From NCBI RefSeq assembly GCF_041904905.1, contig NZ_JAYRMI010000001.1, forward strand, positions 91,280 to 155,279: 64,000 nt of DNA, in the 5' to 3' direction. The notes below the pieces were generated by a model, which was given only the letters and a program-made list of their open reading frames with translations, made no database searches and was not told the DNA's origin. The stretch is from Zoogloea sp041904905. Its GTDB lineage: Bacteria; Pseudomonadota; Gammaproteobacteria; Burkholderiales; Rhodocyclaceae. This document shows, in pieces, positions 56,378 through 64,000 of this stretch; the stretch's first letter is position 1; each line of letters starts with the position of its first letter. The translations under genes and the position numbers were made by a program.

Positions 56378-58309
56378 ATGTCTCTGTTGAAACGGTTGTG
56401 GGTGAGTGTGGTGGTGGCGATGGGGCTGGTGCTGATCGGCGCGTTTGCGGTCAGCCTGCTCACCGCCCGCGGTTACTTCGAGCAGCAGCTGCGGGCGCAG
56501 TCGAGCGACGGCGCGGTGTCGCTGGCCTTGTCGATGTCGCAGCAGAACAAGGACGCGGCGACCATGGAGCTGCTGGTCACTGCGCTGTTCGACGGTGGCC
56601 ATTACCGGTCGATCCGCTTTGTGGACGCGAGTGGCAAGGTGAGCATCGAGCGCGCCCAGCCGGATCACCCGGATGAGGTGCCGGGCTGGCTGGTCCGGGT
56701 GCTGCCGATGGACGTTCGGCCGGGGCAGGCGCAGGTGAGCGATGGCTGGCGGCAGATCGGCGTGGTGTCGGTGGAGGCGGCCCGCGGCTACGCCTACCGC
56801 TCGCTGTGGCGGGGCGTGCTCCAGCTGGGCAGCCTGATGCTGGCGATCGGGTTGTTCTGGGCGATGGCGGTGTCGGCGCTGCTGCGCTGGGTGCGGCGGC
56901 CGCTGGCCGAGATGGCGGAGCAGGCCGAGGCGATTGGCGCCGGCCAATTCCGGGTGCTGGCCGAGCCGGAGGTGGTGGAGCTGCGCAGCATGGCGGCGGC
57001 GCTCAACCACATGTCGGAGCGGGTGCGGGCGCTGTTCGCCGAGCAGGCCGCGCGGATCGAGCGGCTGCGGGATGAGGGCAGCCGCGATCCGGGCACGGGC
57101 TTGCTCAACCGGGCGTGCTTCAGCGGCGAGCTGCGCCGGGTGCTGACGGATGCCGACGTGCCGGCGACCGGCTGCATCGGCATGCTGCGGATCGCCGATC
57201 TGGCCAGCCTCAACCAGAAGCTGGGCCGGGCCCACACCGACGAGTGGCTGGCGGCGGTGGGCAAGGCGATGCAGGCGAGCCTGGAGGGGCTGGAGGATGG
57301 GGCGCTGGCCCGGGTGGGGGGCGCGGAGTTCGCCGTGTTGCTGCCGGGCGACGGGCTGGATGCGGGACGACGGATTTTCGAGGGCGTGTTGAGCGCGGTG
57401 ACGGCGCTCGACCTGCAGGCCGGGGAGGCCGGCGGGTTGCGCGCCCACGCGGCGGTGATGGCCTACCGCCGGGGCGAGGTGCCCGGCACGGTGCTGGCCC
57501 GGGTGGATTCGGCGCTGATGCGTGCCGAGGCCCAGGGGGCGCTGGTGGTGGATGGAGAGGAGGCGGGCGTGCCGCTACCGGTGCGCGGCGAGGGCGAGTG
57601 GCGGACGCTGATCGAGGGGGCGCTGGCGCGGCGGGAGTTCACGCTGGTGGAGTATCCGGTGCTGGCCGGCGACGGGGCGCTGGCGCATCGGGAGTTCATG
57701 CTGCGGCTGCCCACTGCGGGCGGGCCGGTGCTCACCGCGGGGCAGTTCATGCCGGCCGCGGTGCGGGTGGGGCTGGCTTCGGCGTGCGACCTGGAGGCGC
57801 TACGCCTGGGGATCGAGCGGCTGGCCGGTACGGCCGACCCGGTGGCCATCAACGTGGCGCCGCGCTCGTTGATCGAGCCGGATTTCCTCGAGCGGCTGGA
57901 TGTGCTGCTGGCCACCGCCGGCCCGGGGGCGTCGCGTGTCGCGGTGGAAGTGAGCGAGCGCGGGCTGGACGCCAACCTGGCAGGGCTGGAGGCGCTCGCC
58001 GAGGTGCTGGCCCGCCACGGGGCGCACCTGGGCATCGAGCACTTCGGGCGTCAGCTGGCGGCGCTGCCGCGGCTCTACGCGATCCGCCTGGCTTACCTGA
58101 AGCTGGACGGCAGCTTTGTGGCCGGCTTGCACGAGAACCCGGGGCACCAGCGGCTGGTGCGGGCCATCGTGGATGTGGCGCGGGGGCTGAACGTGGTGGT
58201 GTACGCCGAGCAGGTGCATTCGGCCGAAGAGTGGGCGGCGGCGGCGGCGCTCGGGGTGGGCGGGATGACCGGCCCGGAGGCGTCGCGGCGACTGGTCGCC
58301 CAGGGCTGA
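56378..58309 (+). CDS. lapD: LapD-type c-di-GMP receptor with degenerate GGDEF and EAL domains
   Basis: The 643-residue inner-membrane protein has a first span (VVVAMGLVLIGAFAVSLL), a periplasmic LapD/MoxY N-terminal domain (about residues 31-150), a second span (LGSLMLAIGLFWAMAVSAL), a HAMP linker, then GGDEF-like and EAL-like domains. The cyclase motif is GGAEF and is probably inactive. The EAL motif reads EFM in AHREFMLRL, and DDFG is replaced by EHFG, so no phosphodiesterase activity is expected. Such a receptor binds c-di-GMP and holds LapG through its periplasmic domain. The adjacent lapG and adhesin genes fit exactly. Confidence 0.92.
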   Translation: MSLLKRLWVSVVVAMGLVLIGAFAVSLLTARGYFEQQLRAQSSDGAVSLALSMSQQNKDAATMELLVTALFDGGHYRSIRFVDASGKVSIERAQPDHPDEVPGWLVRVLPMDVRPGQAQVSDGWRQIGVVSVEAARGYAYRSLWRGVLQLGSLMLAIGLFWAMAVSALLRWVRRPLAEMAEQAEAIGAGQFRVLAEPEVVELRSMAAALNHMSERVRALFAEQAARIERLRDEGSRDPGTGLLNRACFSGELRRVLTDADVPATGCIGMLRIADLASLNQKLGRAHTDEWLAAVGKAMQASLEGLEDGALARVGGAEFAVLLPGDGLDAGRRIFEGVLSAVTALDLQAGEAGGLRAHAAVMAYRRGEVPGTVLARVDSALMRAEAQGALVVDGEEAGVPLPVRGEGEWRTLIEGALARREFTLVEYPVLAGDGALAHREFMLRLPTAGGPVLTAGQFMPAAVRVGLASACDLEALRLGIERLAGTADPVAINVAPRSLIEPDFLERLDVLLATAGPGASRVAVEVSERGLDANLAGLEALAEVLARHGAHLGIEHFGRQLAALPRLYAIRLAYLKLDGSFVAGLHENPGHQRLVRAIVDVARGLNVVVYAEQVHSAEEWAAAAALGVGGMTGPEASRRLVAQG

Positions 58310-58356
58310 GTCGGGTTTGGCAGGGCGGGCAGGGCCCGCGCCTTTCAGATGTGCAG

Positions 58357-58396
58357 AAACGGCAACAATGAGTCGATCATTGTTGCCGTTTTTTTG
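58357..58396. terminator. Terminator between lapD and the adhesin gene
   Basis: ACGGCAACAATGA and TCATTGTTGCCGT (58359-58371 and 58377-58389) form a perfect 13-bp stem around GTCGA, followed by TTTTTT. It begins 48 bases after the lapD stop and lies between two convergent genes. The remaining bases up to 58535 hold no gene. Confidence 0.92.
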
Positions 58397-58535
58397 ATGC
58401 CCGCTTGGGCTGTAGAAGGCGGTGTGGGTGAGGAGGTGGGAGGCCTCTGCTGGTGCGCCAGCTGTCGCCAGCGCACCCATTTCAGCCCGCGATCTCTCCT
58501 CTCCTCGCTTCCTATTCCTCACGCCGCCCCGCGGC

Positions 58536-61500
58536 TCAGTCGGCGCTCAGTTTGCCCTTGGTGAGCAGGTCCTGAATGATCTGCGCGTCGGTGCCGAGGG
58601 CGCCGCTGTTGGTGAGATCCACGCCCTGCAGGACGATCTTCTGGTCGGTGGCGCCGGCGACGAAGGTGCCGCCGGTGTAGCCGCCGTTGGTGCTGATGTG
58701 CACCACGGTGTCGGTGCCGGCCTTCTCGAAGTGCAGGTAGTTGCCCAGGTTGCCGGTGGCGGTGCCGGTGTGGCTTTCGCCCTGGAGCAGGTCGCGCAGG
58801 TCGAGGATGTCCCCGCCGGTGCTGGCACCGCCCGCGGCCGCCTTGTCGAAGTCGGTGATGGCATCGACCGCCGGCTTGGCGGTGGTGCCGGCGTCGCCGA
58901 GGCTCCACTTGAAGGTGTCGGACCCGAGCCCGCCGGTGAGGGTGTCGTTGCCGGCGCCGCCTGCGATGAGGTCGGCCGCGCCACCGCCGCGGACGATGTC
59001 GTTGCCGCTGCCGCCGGTGAGGATGTCGCGGCCGTCGGTGCCGGTGATGTCGTCGTTGCCGGTGGAGCCGGTGAGCTGGGCGCCGGTGCGGACGAGCCAG
59101 CTGCCGTTCTGGCTGGGGTTCTCGATGATGTCCTGGAGCGCCGACAGGGTGGGGGCGCTGGTCGGGGTGAACAGCGCGAAGTCGTCGGTGCCGAGGGTTT
59201 TGTAGGCGGTGTCGGCTTCGCTGGAGAGCTTGACCTCGACGCGCAGGCGGGCGTTGCCACCCTGTTCCCAGTACAGCAGCTCGATGGGCTGCAGGCCGCT
59301 GCCCAGGGAGACGCCGGTGTAGGTGCGGGTGGTGGGCGACTGGATGTCGTCGAACATGGCCACCGTCTTGCCGGCGATGTTGAGCCGGAAGCCGTCGTCG
59401 GCGGTCACGCGGATGTCGTAGCTGCCGCCATCCAGGTTGACCAGGCCGACCAACCGCAGGCCGGAGTCGGTGGTGACGCCGATGCCGGTGGTGGTGCGCA
59501 GTTCGGCGGTGTCGGCGCCGGCGGTGCCGCCCCGCAGGAAGTTGTAGAGCGCGCCGGAGTTGATCGCCAGGTTGCTGCCGAGCTGGGTGGGGTTGTTGCC
59601 CAGGTTGCCATTGACCGCGCCGACGGTGGTGGTGCCGGTGGTGTAGCCGAAGCCGTAGTCGATCTTGTCGGCGCTGAAGGTGGCGTCGGCGCCGGTGGCG
59701 GTGGCGGCGTTGTAGGTGCCGACGATGGTCTGGCCACTGCGCCCGTTGACGATGGCGGTCATGTCGGAGACGTGATCGAAGTTGCCGTAGCGGGTGTCGT
59801 CGGCGTGGATGCGGGTGTTGGCGGGGCCGGCGGTTTCGTTGTAGCCGTAGAACTCGCCGGTGAGCCCGAGATTGCCGCTGGCGATCGCGCTGGTGGTGGC
59901 GGTGGCGGTAAGCACGTTTTCGGTGACGCGGCTGACGTTGAAATCGACGGTCGAAGAGGCGGTGTCGCCGTCGTTATCCACCAGGGTGAAGCCGAAGCCG
60001 TCCTGCACCGAGGTGCCGACGATGGCGCTGGGGGTGTAGGTGTAGCTGCCGGTGCTCATGTTGATGACCAGCGAGCCGCCCGTTGCGGTGGTGACGCTGA
60101 GCTGCTGGTTGGCGGTGTTGAAGCTGCCGTGGCTGGCACCGCCGCTGACGGCGATGCTGCCGGCGCCGGAGTTGTTGTAGGTGTAGGTGACGCCGTCGAC
60201 GGTGATCGACTGGATGTGGCCACCGTCGGCACCGAAGACGCTGGTGCCGCCCAGCAGGCCGCCGGAGAGGATCTCGCCAGCCGCAGGGGCGGGCACGGTG
60301 GCTTGCAGCGCGGTGGAGAGCTGGTTGAAGTCGCTGATGACCTTCCCGTCGAGGTTGCTGGCCGTGGCGCCGTTGTAGGCGATCGGGTCGAGGTAGGACT
60401 GGGTTGCACCGCCGCCCATGCCCAGCGCGAAGCTGGTGATCTGGTTGGTCTGCAGGTAGGTTTTCCAGGCGGCTTCGTCGGTGGTGCCGATGTCGGTGCC
60501 CAGATTGGGTTCGCCGTCGGACAGGAAGTAGGCGATGTTCTGCCCCGAGGCCAGCTTGCCGGGGGTGGTGAAGGCGGTCTGGCCGGTGGCCAGGGCGGCG
60601 TCGTAGTTGGTGCCGCCGGTGGCGGTGATCTTGGCGAGTTCGGCCTTGGCCTGGGCCACGGTGAACCAGGTGGCGCCGATGTCCTTGGCGCTGCTGTTGA
60701 AGGTGACCAGTCGGACGCGCACCTCGCCGAAGCTGTCGTAGCTGTCGAGCAGGGTGTTGAGCGCGCCGATGGCGCTGGCGAGGCGGGTGGTGCCGCCGAC
60801 GCCGTCGGTCCGGATCATGCTGGCGGAAGTGTCGAGCATGATGAGGAGGTTGGTGTCGGTGGGCGCGACGGAGATGGCCTGGGTGGCGGCGGTGGCTGCC
60901 GGGGCGTCGTCCTCCACGTTGATGGTGAGCACGCCCGAGGTGGTGGCGATGCCGTCGCTGACATTGACGCCGAAGTCGATGGCGCGCACGTCTTCGGCGG
61001 TTTTGTCGGGGTGATCCACCGGGCCGGAGAGCTTGACGGTGTAGCTGCCGTCGGCGGCGATGGTGGCGCGGATGATCTCGACGCCGCCGGCGGTGCCGAT
61101 CAGCGTTGAGGTGCCGGCGCCGCTCCAGCTGATCGACTTGCCACCGGAGGTGATGTCCACCGGCGGGGGACTGAGCGTGGCGGTGAGGGTGTTGCCGTCG
61201 GCGTCGCCGAAGGCGATGGTGCCGCTGGCAGTGGTGAGGTTGGTGGTGTCGCTGGTGCCCTTGCCGTCCGGCGCGCCGGTGGCGAGCCCTTCTTCCGAGA
61301 CGGTGGCGCTGCCGGTGCCGACCACCGGGGCGTCGTTGGTGCCGGTGACGGTGATGGCGATCTCGCGGGGGGTGCCGTCGAGGCTGGTGACGGTGATGCG
61401 GTCGACCACCTGCTGGCCTTGCTTGAGCCCCTGGACGTTGGCGGCGCCGTTGTTGAGCACGTAGGTCCAGTTGCCGGTGGCGTCGATGCTGAGGCTGCCG

Positions 61501-64000
61501 TATGTGCCGGCGGTGGTCTTGGCGACGAAGCCGGACTGGCCGGCGTCGGGGTCGGCGATCGTGAGGGTGCCGGTGGCGCTCAGGGTGAGGTCTTGGGTGA
61601 CGTTGCCGAGGGCGGTGCCGCCGATGACCGGGACGTCGTCGGTGCCGGTGATGTCGATGGTGAGGGTGGTGGTGGCGCTGCCGCCCTGGCCGTCGGAGAC
61701 GGTGTAGCTGAAGGTGTCGGTGGCGTGCTGGCCGGCCTGCAGGCTGTTGTCGGTGGCGGCGTAGGTGTAGCTGCCGTCGGGGCGGATCGTCAGGGTGCCG
61801 TGGGCGCCGGTTAGCGTGGTGCCGGTGGCGCCGACGGCGGTGGTCGGGGTGCCCGTGCCGGTGCCGATGCGGGTGACGGTGAGCGTGTCGCCGTCCGGAT
61901 CGCTGTCGGCCCGGTCGCCGCCGATGCCGATGCCGGTGAGCACGTTGCCGCCGGCGCTAAGGTTCTCGGTGACGGCGAGGGTGTCGGCCACGGCGCTGGG
62001 CGCCGGGTTGGCGACCGTGAGCTGGAAGGTCTGGGTGACGCTGGCGCCGCTGCCGTCGGTGGTGGTGACGACGATGCCGTACGGGCCACCTTGCGAGGCG
62101 CCGGCGCCGAGGGTGCCGGTGATGAGGCCGGTGACCGGGTCGATGGCAAGGCCGGCCGGCAGGTTGCTGGCGGTGTAGCGCAGCACGTCGCCGCTGTCCG
62201 GATCCCGGAATCCGCCGGCGGTGGGGATGCTGACGCCCTGGGCGTCGGTGCCGCCCACGTTGGGCAGGTTGCCGACGGTGACCGGGGTGTCGTTGGTGCC
62301 GGTGACGGTGAGGGTGAGGGTGGCGGTGTCGGTGGCGCTGCCGTCGGAGACGGTGTAGGTGAAGACGTCGGTGGCGGTGACGCCGGCGGCCAGGGCCGCG
62401 GCCTTGTTGGCGACATACACGTAGCTGCCGTCGCCCTGCAGCGTGAGGGTGCCGTAGGTGCCGGCCAGCGCGGTGCCGATGGCGCCAGCGGTGCCCGTGG
62501 CGGCTTCGGCGCCGGTGCGGATCTGGGTGACGGTGAGGCTGGCGCTATCCACGTCGGTGTCGGTGCCGGCGGGGTTGGCGGTGCTGGCGATCAGGCCGTT
62601 GGCGGTGGCGACGGTGAGGGTGGCGTCTTCAAGCACGCTGCCCACGTCGTTGGCGGCCACCGGGGCGTCGTTCACCGCGGTGACGCCGATGCTGGCCGTG
62701 CCCTGGGCGGAGACGCCGCCGTTGTTGTCCGTGGCGGTGTAGTGGAAGCTGGTGTTGCCGTTCCAGTTGGCGTCGGGCTTGAAGTAGACCGTGCCGGTGG
62801 CGCCGCTGAGGGTGGCGCCGACGGCGATCGGCTGGGTCATGGCCGCGTCGCGGTACAGGGTGCCGTGGGCGGGCAGATCGGCGATGGTGAGCCGGGTGAC
62901 AGTGCCGTCCACGTCGGTGCCGCCGAGCGCGATGGCGATGGGGGCCGCGGGGTCTTCGCTGCCACTGCCGCTGGCGGCGCTGACGGTGGGCAGCTCGTTG
63001 GTGCCCAGCACGTCGATGGTCAGCGTGCGGGTGGTGCCGTCGACCGTGGAGATCGTGAATGTCTCGACGCGGGTGTCGCCTTCTTTCAGGGCCTGGACAT
63101 TGGCGGCGCCGTTGTTGAGCACGTAGCGCCAGTCGCCGGCGGCGTTGATGCTGAAGGTGCCGTAGGCGCCGGTGACGGTGGCGGGGTTGAAGGCGGCCGG
63201 GTTGTCCACGTCGGTGACGAACAGGCTATCGCTGGCGACCAGCTGGCCGGCGGTGTCTTCCTTGACGGAGCCGGCGAGCGGCCCGTTGATCTGGGCGGGG
63301 TCGTTGGCGCCGGTGACGTTGATGGTGAGGGTGGCGGTGCTGGTCAGGGCCCCGTCGCTCACGCGGTAACTGAAAACGTCCTGCACGGTGCTGCCGCTGT
63401 TGAGGGCCTGAGCGGCGGCGCCCGGGGTATAGGTGTAGCTGCCATCGGGTCGGATCAGCAAGGTACCGTAGGCGCCGGCCAGGGTGAGGCCGGTGCTGCC
63501 CACGTTGCTGAAGCTGCCGGCCGTGCCGACCTGGGCGCCGGTGACGGTGAGGGTGGTGCTATCGCTGTCGGTGTCGTTGGCGAGCACGCCCGGCGCGGTG
63601 CCGGTGAGGGGGGCGTCCTCGCTGGTGGTGGCGGTGTCGGGCTGGGCCTGGGGCGCATCGTTCACCGGGGCGACATTGACCGTGGCGGTGCCGGTGGTGA
63701 TGCCACCGTGGCCATCGGAGAGGGTGTAGGTGATGGTCACCGGGCCATTGACGTTGGCGGCCGGGGTGAAGGTGAGGGTGCCGTCGGGATTGACGGTGAC
63801 CGAGCCCTTGGCCGGATCGACGGTGGCGCCGGTGACGGTGAGCGGGTCGCTGTCCGGGTCGGTGTCGTTGCCGAGGACCGCGAAGGTGACCGGCTTGTCC
63901 TCGTCGGTGCTGGCGGTGTCGGGGTTGGCGACGGGGCCGTCGTTGGTGCCGAGGACGGTGAGGGTCACCGTCGTGCTGGTGCCATCCACGCTCTGGACGG
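58536..64000 (-). CDS. Giant RTX adhesin (LapA-like), C-terminal part; 5' end outside the window
   Basis: About 1,820 residues are visible, and the frame is open at the right edge. From the N-terminal side come: a run of about 100-residue VCBS/cadherin-like beta domains marked by SDGHGGITTGTATVNV, DGSYTYTPGA and VLGTNDGPVA-type ends (64000 to about 61000); a von Willebrand A domain with the MIDAS sequence DTSAS (about 60850-60300); another beta domain; a PA14-like domain with ADDGFRLNIAGK (about 59870-59180); and RTX calcium repeats such as GGSGNDIVRGGGAADLI (about 59080-58930). A C-terminal type I secretion region ends the protein. It should be exported through a TolC-like channel and kept on the cell surface under LapD/LapG control. 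Confidence 0.93.
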   Translation of the reverse strand, partial: VQSVDGTSTTVTLTVLGTNDGPVANPDTASTDEDKPVTFAVLGNDTDPDSDPLTVTGATVDPAKGSVTVNPDGTLTFTPAANVNGPVTITYTLSDGHGGITTGTATVNVAPVNDAPQAQPDTATTSEDAPLTGTAPGVLANDTDSDSTTLTVTGAQVGTAGSFSNVGSTGLTLAGAYGTLLIRPDGSYTYTPGAAAQALNSGSTVQDVFSYRVSDGALTSTATLTINVTGANDPAQINGPLAGSVKEDTAGQLVASDSLFVTDVDNPAAFNPATVTGAYGTFSINAAGDWRYVLNNGAANVQALKEGDTRVETFTISTVDGTTRTLTIDVLGTNELPTVSAASGSGSEDPAAPIAIALGGTDVDGTVTRLTIADLPAHGTLYRDAAMTQPIAVGATLSGATGTVYFKPDANWNGNTSFHYTATDNNGGVSAQGTASIGVTAVNDAPVAANDVGSVLEDATLTVATANGLIASTANPAGTDTDVDSASLTVTQIRTGAEAATGTAGAIGTALAGTYGTLTLQGDGSYVYVANKAAALAAGVTATDVFTYTVSDGSATDTATLTLTVTGTNDTPVTVGNLPNVGGTDAQGVSIPTAGGFRDPDSGDVLRYTASNLPAGLAIDPVTGLITGTLGAGASQGGPYGIVVTTTDGSGASVTQTFQLTVANPAPSAVADTLAVTENLSAGGNVLTGIGIGGDRADSDPDGDTLTVTRIGTGTGTPTTAVGATGTTLTGAHGTLTIRPDGSYTYAATDNSLQAGQHATDTFSYTVSDGQGGSATTTLTIDITGTDDVPVIGGTALGNVTQDLTLSATGTLTIADPDAGQSGFVAKTTAGTYGSLSIDATGNWTYVLNNGAANVQGLKQGQQVVDRITVTSLDGTPREIAITVTGTNDAPVVGTGSATVSEEGLATGAPDGKGTSDTTNLTTASGTIAFGDADGNTLTATLSPPPVDITSGGKSISWSGAGTSTLIGTAGGVEIIRATIAADGSYTVKLSGPVDHPDKTAEDVRAIDFGVNVSDGIATTSGVLTINVEDDAPAATAATQAISVAPTDTNLLIMLDTSASMIRTDGVGGTTRLASAIGALNTLLDSYDSFGEVRVRLVTFNSSAKDIGATWFTVAQAKAELAKITATGGTNYDAALATGQTAFTTPGKLASGQNIAYFLSDGEPNLGTDIGTTDEAAWKTYLQTNQITSFALGMGGGATQSYLDPIAYNGATASNLDGKVISDFNQLSTALQATVPAPAAGEILSGGLLGGTSVFGADGGHIQSITVDGVTYTYNNSGAGSIAVSGGASHGSFNTANQQLSVTTATGGSLVINMSTGSYTYTPSAIVGTSVQDGFGFTLVDNDGDTASSTVDFNVSRVTENVLTATATTSAIASGNLGLTGEFYGYNETAGPANTRIHADDTRYGNFDHVSDMTAIVNGRSGQTIVGTYNAATATGADATFSADKIDYGFGYTTGTTTVGAVNGNLGNNPTQLGSNLAINSGALYNFLRGGTAGADTAELRTTTGIGVTTDSGLRLVGLVNLDGGSYDIRVTADDGFRLNIAGKTVAMFDDIQSPTTRTYTGVSLGSGLQPIELLYWEQGGNARLRVEVKLSSEADTAYKTLGTDDFALFTPTSAPTLSALQDIIENPSQNGSWLVRTGAQLTGSTGNDDITGTDGRDILTGGSGNDIVRGGGAADLIAGGAGNDTLTGGLGSDTFKWSLGDAGTTAKPAVDAITDFDKAAAGGASTGGDILDLRDLLQGESHTGTATGNLGNYLHFEKAGTDTVVHISTNGGYTGGTFVAGATDQKIVLQGVDLTNSGALGTDAQIIQDLLTKGKLSAD
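61431..61502 (-). repeat. Near-identical repeat unit within the adhesin, copy 1
   Basis: This 72-base segment encodes the NWTYVLNNGAANVQG part of one beta domain. It is almost the same as 63093-63164, differing at only a few bases. It shows that adhesin domains arise by duplication and could recombine. Confidence 0.8.
63093..63164 (-). repeat. Near-identical repeat unit within the adhesin, copy 2
   Basis: This segment encodes DWRYVLNNGAANVQA in another beta domain. It pairs with 61431-61502, about 1.66 kb away in the same orientation. Confidence 0.8.

Noticed and set aside
58422..61109. A long plus-strand open frame opposite the adhesin C-terminus.
   Set aside because: It has low-complexity Gly/Val/Ala/Asp sequence that mirrors the repeats of the adhesin. 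The minus-strand frame carries RTX, PA14-like and vWA motifs.

Overview
This window is a GC-rich, densely coded piece of a bacterial chromosome. Several gene orders point to Betaproteobacteria, most likely Rhodocyclales (Azoarcus/Thauera/Zoogloea-like): pepA-holC-(acidic DUF2486-like)-valS, an ECF-like sigma factor followed by DUF3619, DUF3106 and RDD genes, ilvI-ilvH-ilvC-pssA-leuA, rpsP-rimM-trmD-rplS, and xseB-ispA-dxs-folE2. The genus assignment is inference from gene content. I saw no insertion sequence, prophage, CRISPR array or rRNA operon. There is one tRNA gene, tRNA-Pro(GGG).

Layout. 1-9.4 kb: the 5' part of pcnB (minus), then a two-carbon acid block on the plus strand: hydroxypyruvate isomerase, an AraC regulator, an amidase, a FadR/GlcC-type regulator with a clear palindromic operator, and glycolate oxidase glcD-(53-aa membrane protein)-glcE-glcF. 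9.6-18 kb: a PP2C phosphatase, CorA, the three-gene transhydrogenase pntAA-pntAB-pntB, then on the minus strand a CYTH-CHAD protein with SixA, and moaC-soxY-soxZ. 18-24.1 kb: a BepA-like protease, then a seven-gene minus-strand operon: a roadblock/LC7 protein, an Aer-type PAS protein, a PhnD-like binding protein with no signal peptide, two unknown proteins, a Ras-like GTPase, and a last protein that may carry a second roadblock-like domain. This operon is the best candidate here for a poorly described signalling system.

24.4-34.5 kb: tusA, valS, holC, pepA, lptF-lptG and the sigma factor group. 34.5-40.5 kb: branched-chain amino acid synthesis (ilvI, ilvH, ilvC, leuA) with pssA. 40.5-46.7 kb: DUF2069, a WrbA-like flavoprotein, a YihY/BrkB membrane protein, a large protein with a possible PilZ-like domain, and the rpsP ribosomal operon. 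46.8-53.4 kb: tRNA-Pro, a Ser-hydrolase-like protein, folE2, dxs, ispA, xseB and a divergent Rieske oxygenase. 53.5-64 kb: a Lap-type adhesion locus, made of a TolC/LapE-like exporter with an unusual C-terminal NTF2-like domain, LapG protease, LapD c-di-GMP receptor, and the C-terminal part (more than 1,800 residues) of a giant RTX adhesin with VCBS/cadherin-like repeats, a von Willebrand A domain and a PA14-like domain.

How the parts fit. The glc block would oxidise glycolate to glyoxylate, and Hyi acts on neighbouring C3 intermediates. LapD and LapG would control surface retention of the adhesin in response to c-di-GMP, and the TolC-like protein would be its outer-membrane export channel. 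The roadblock/GTPase operon looks like a self-contained switch whose inputs are a probable flavin PAS sensor and a cytoplasmic ligand-binding protein.
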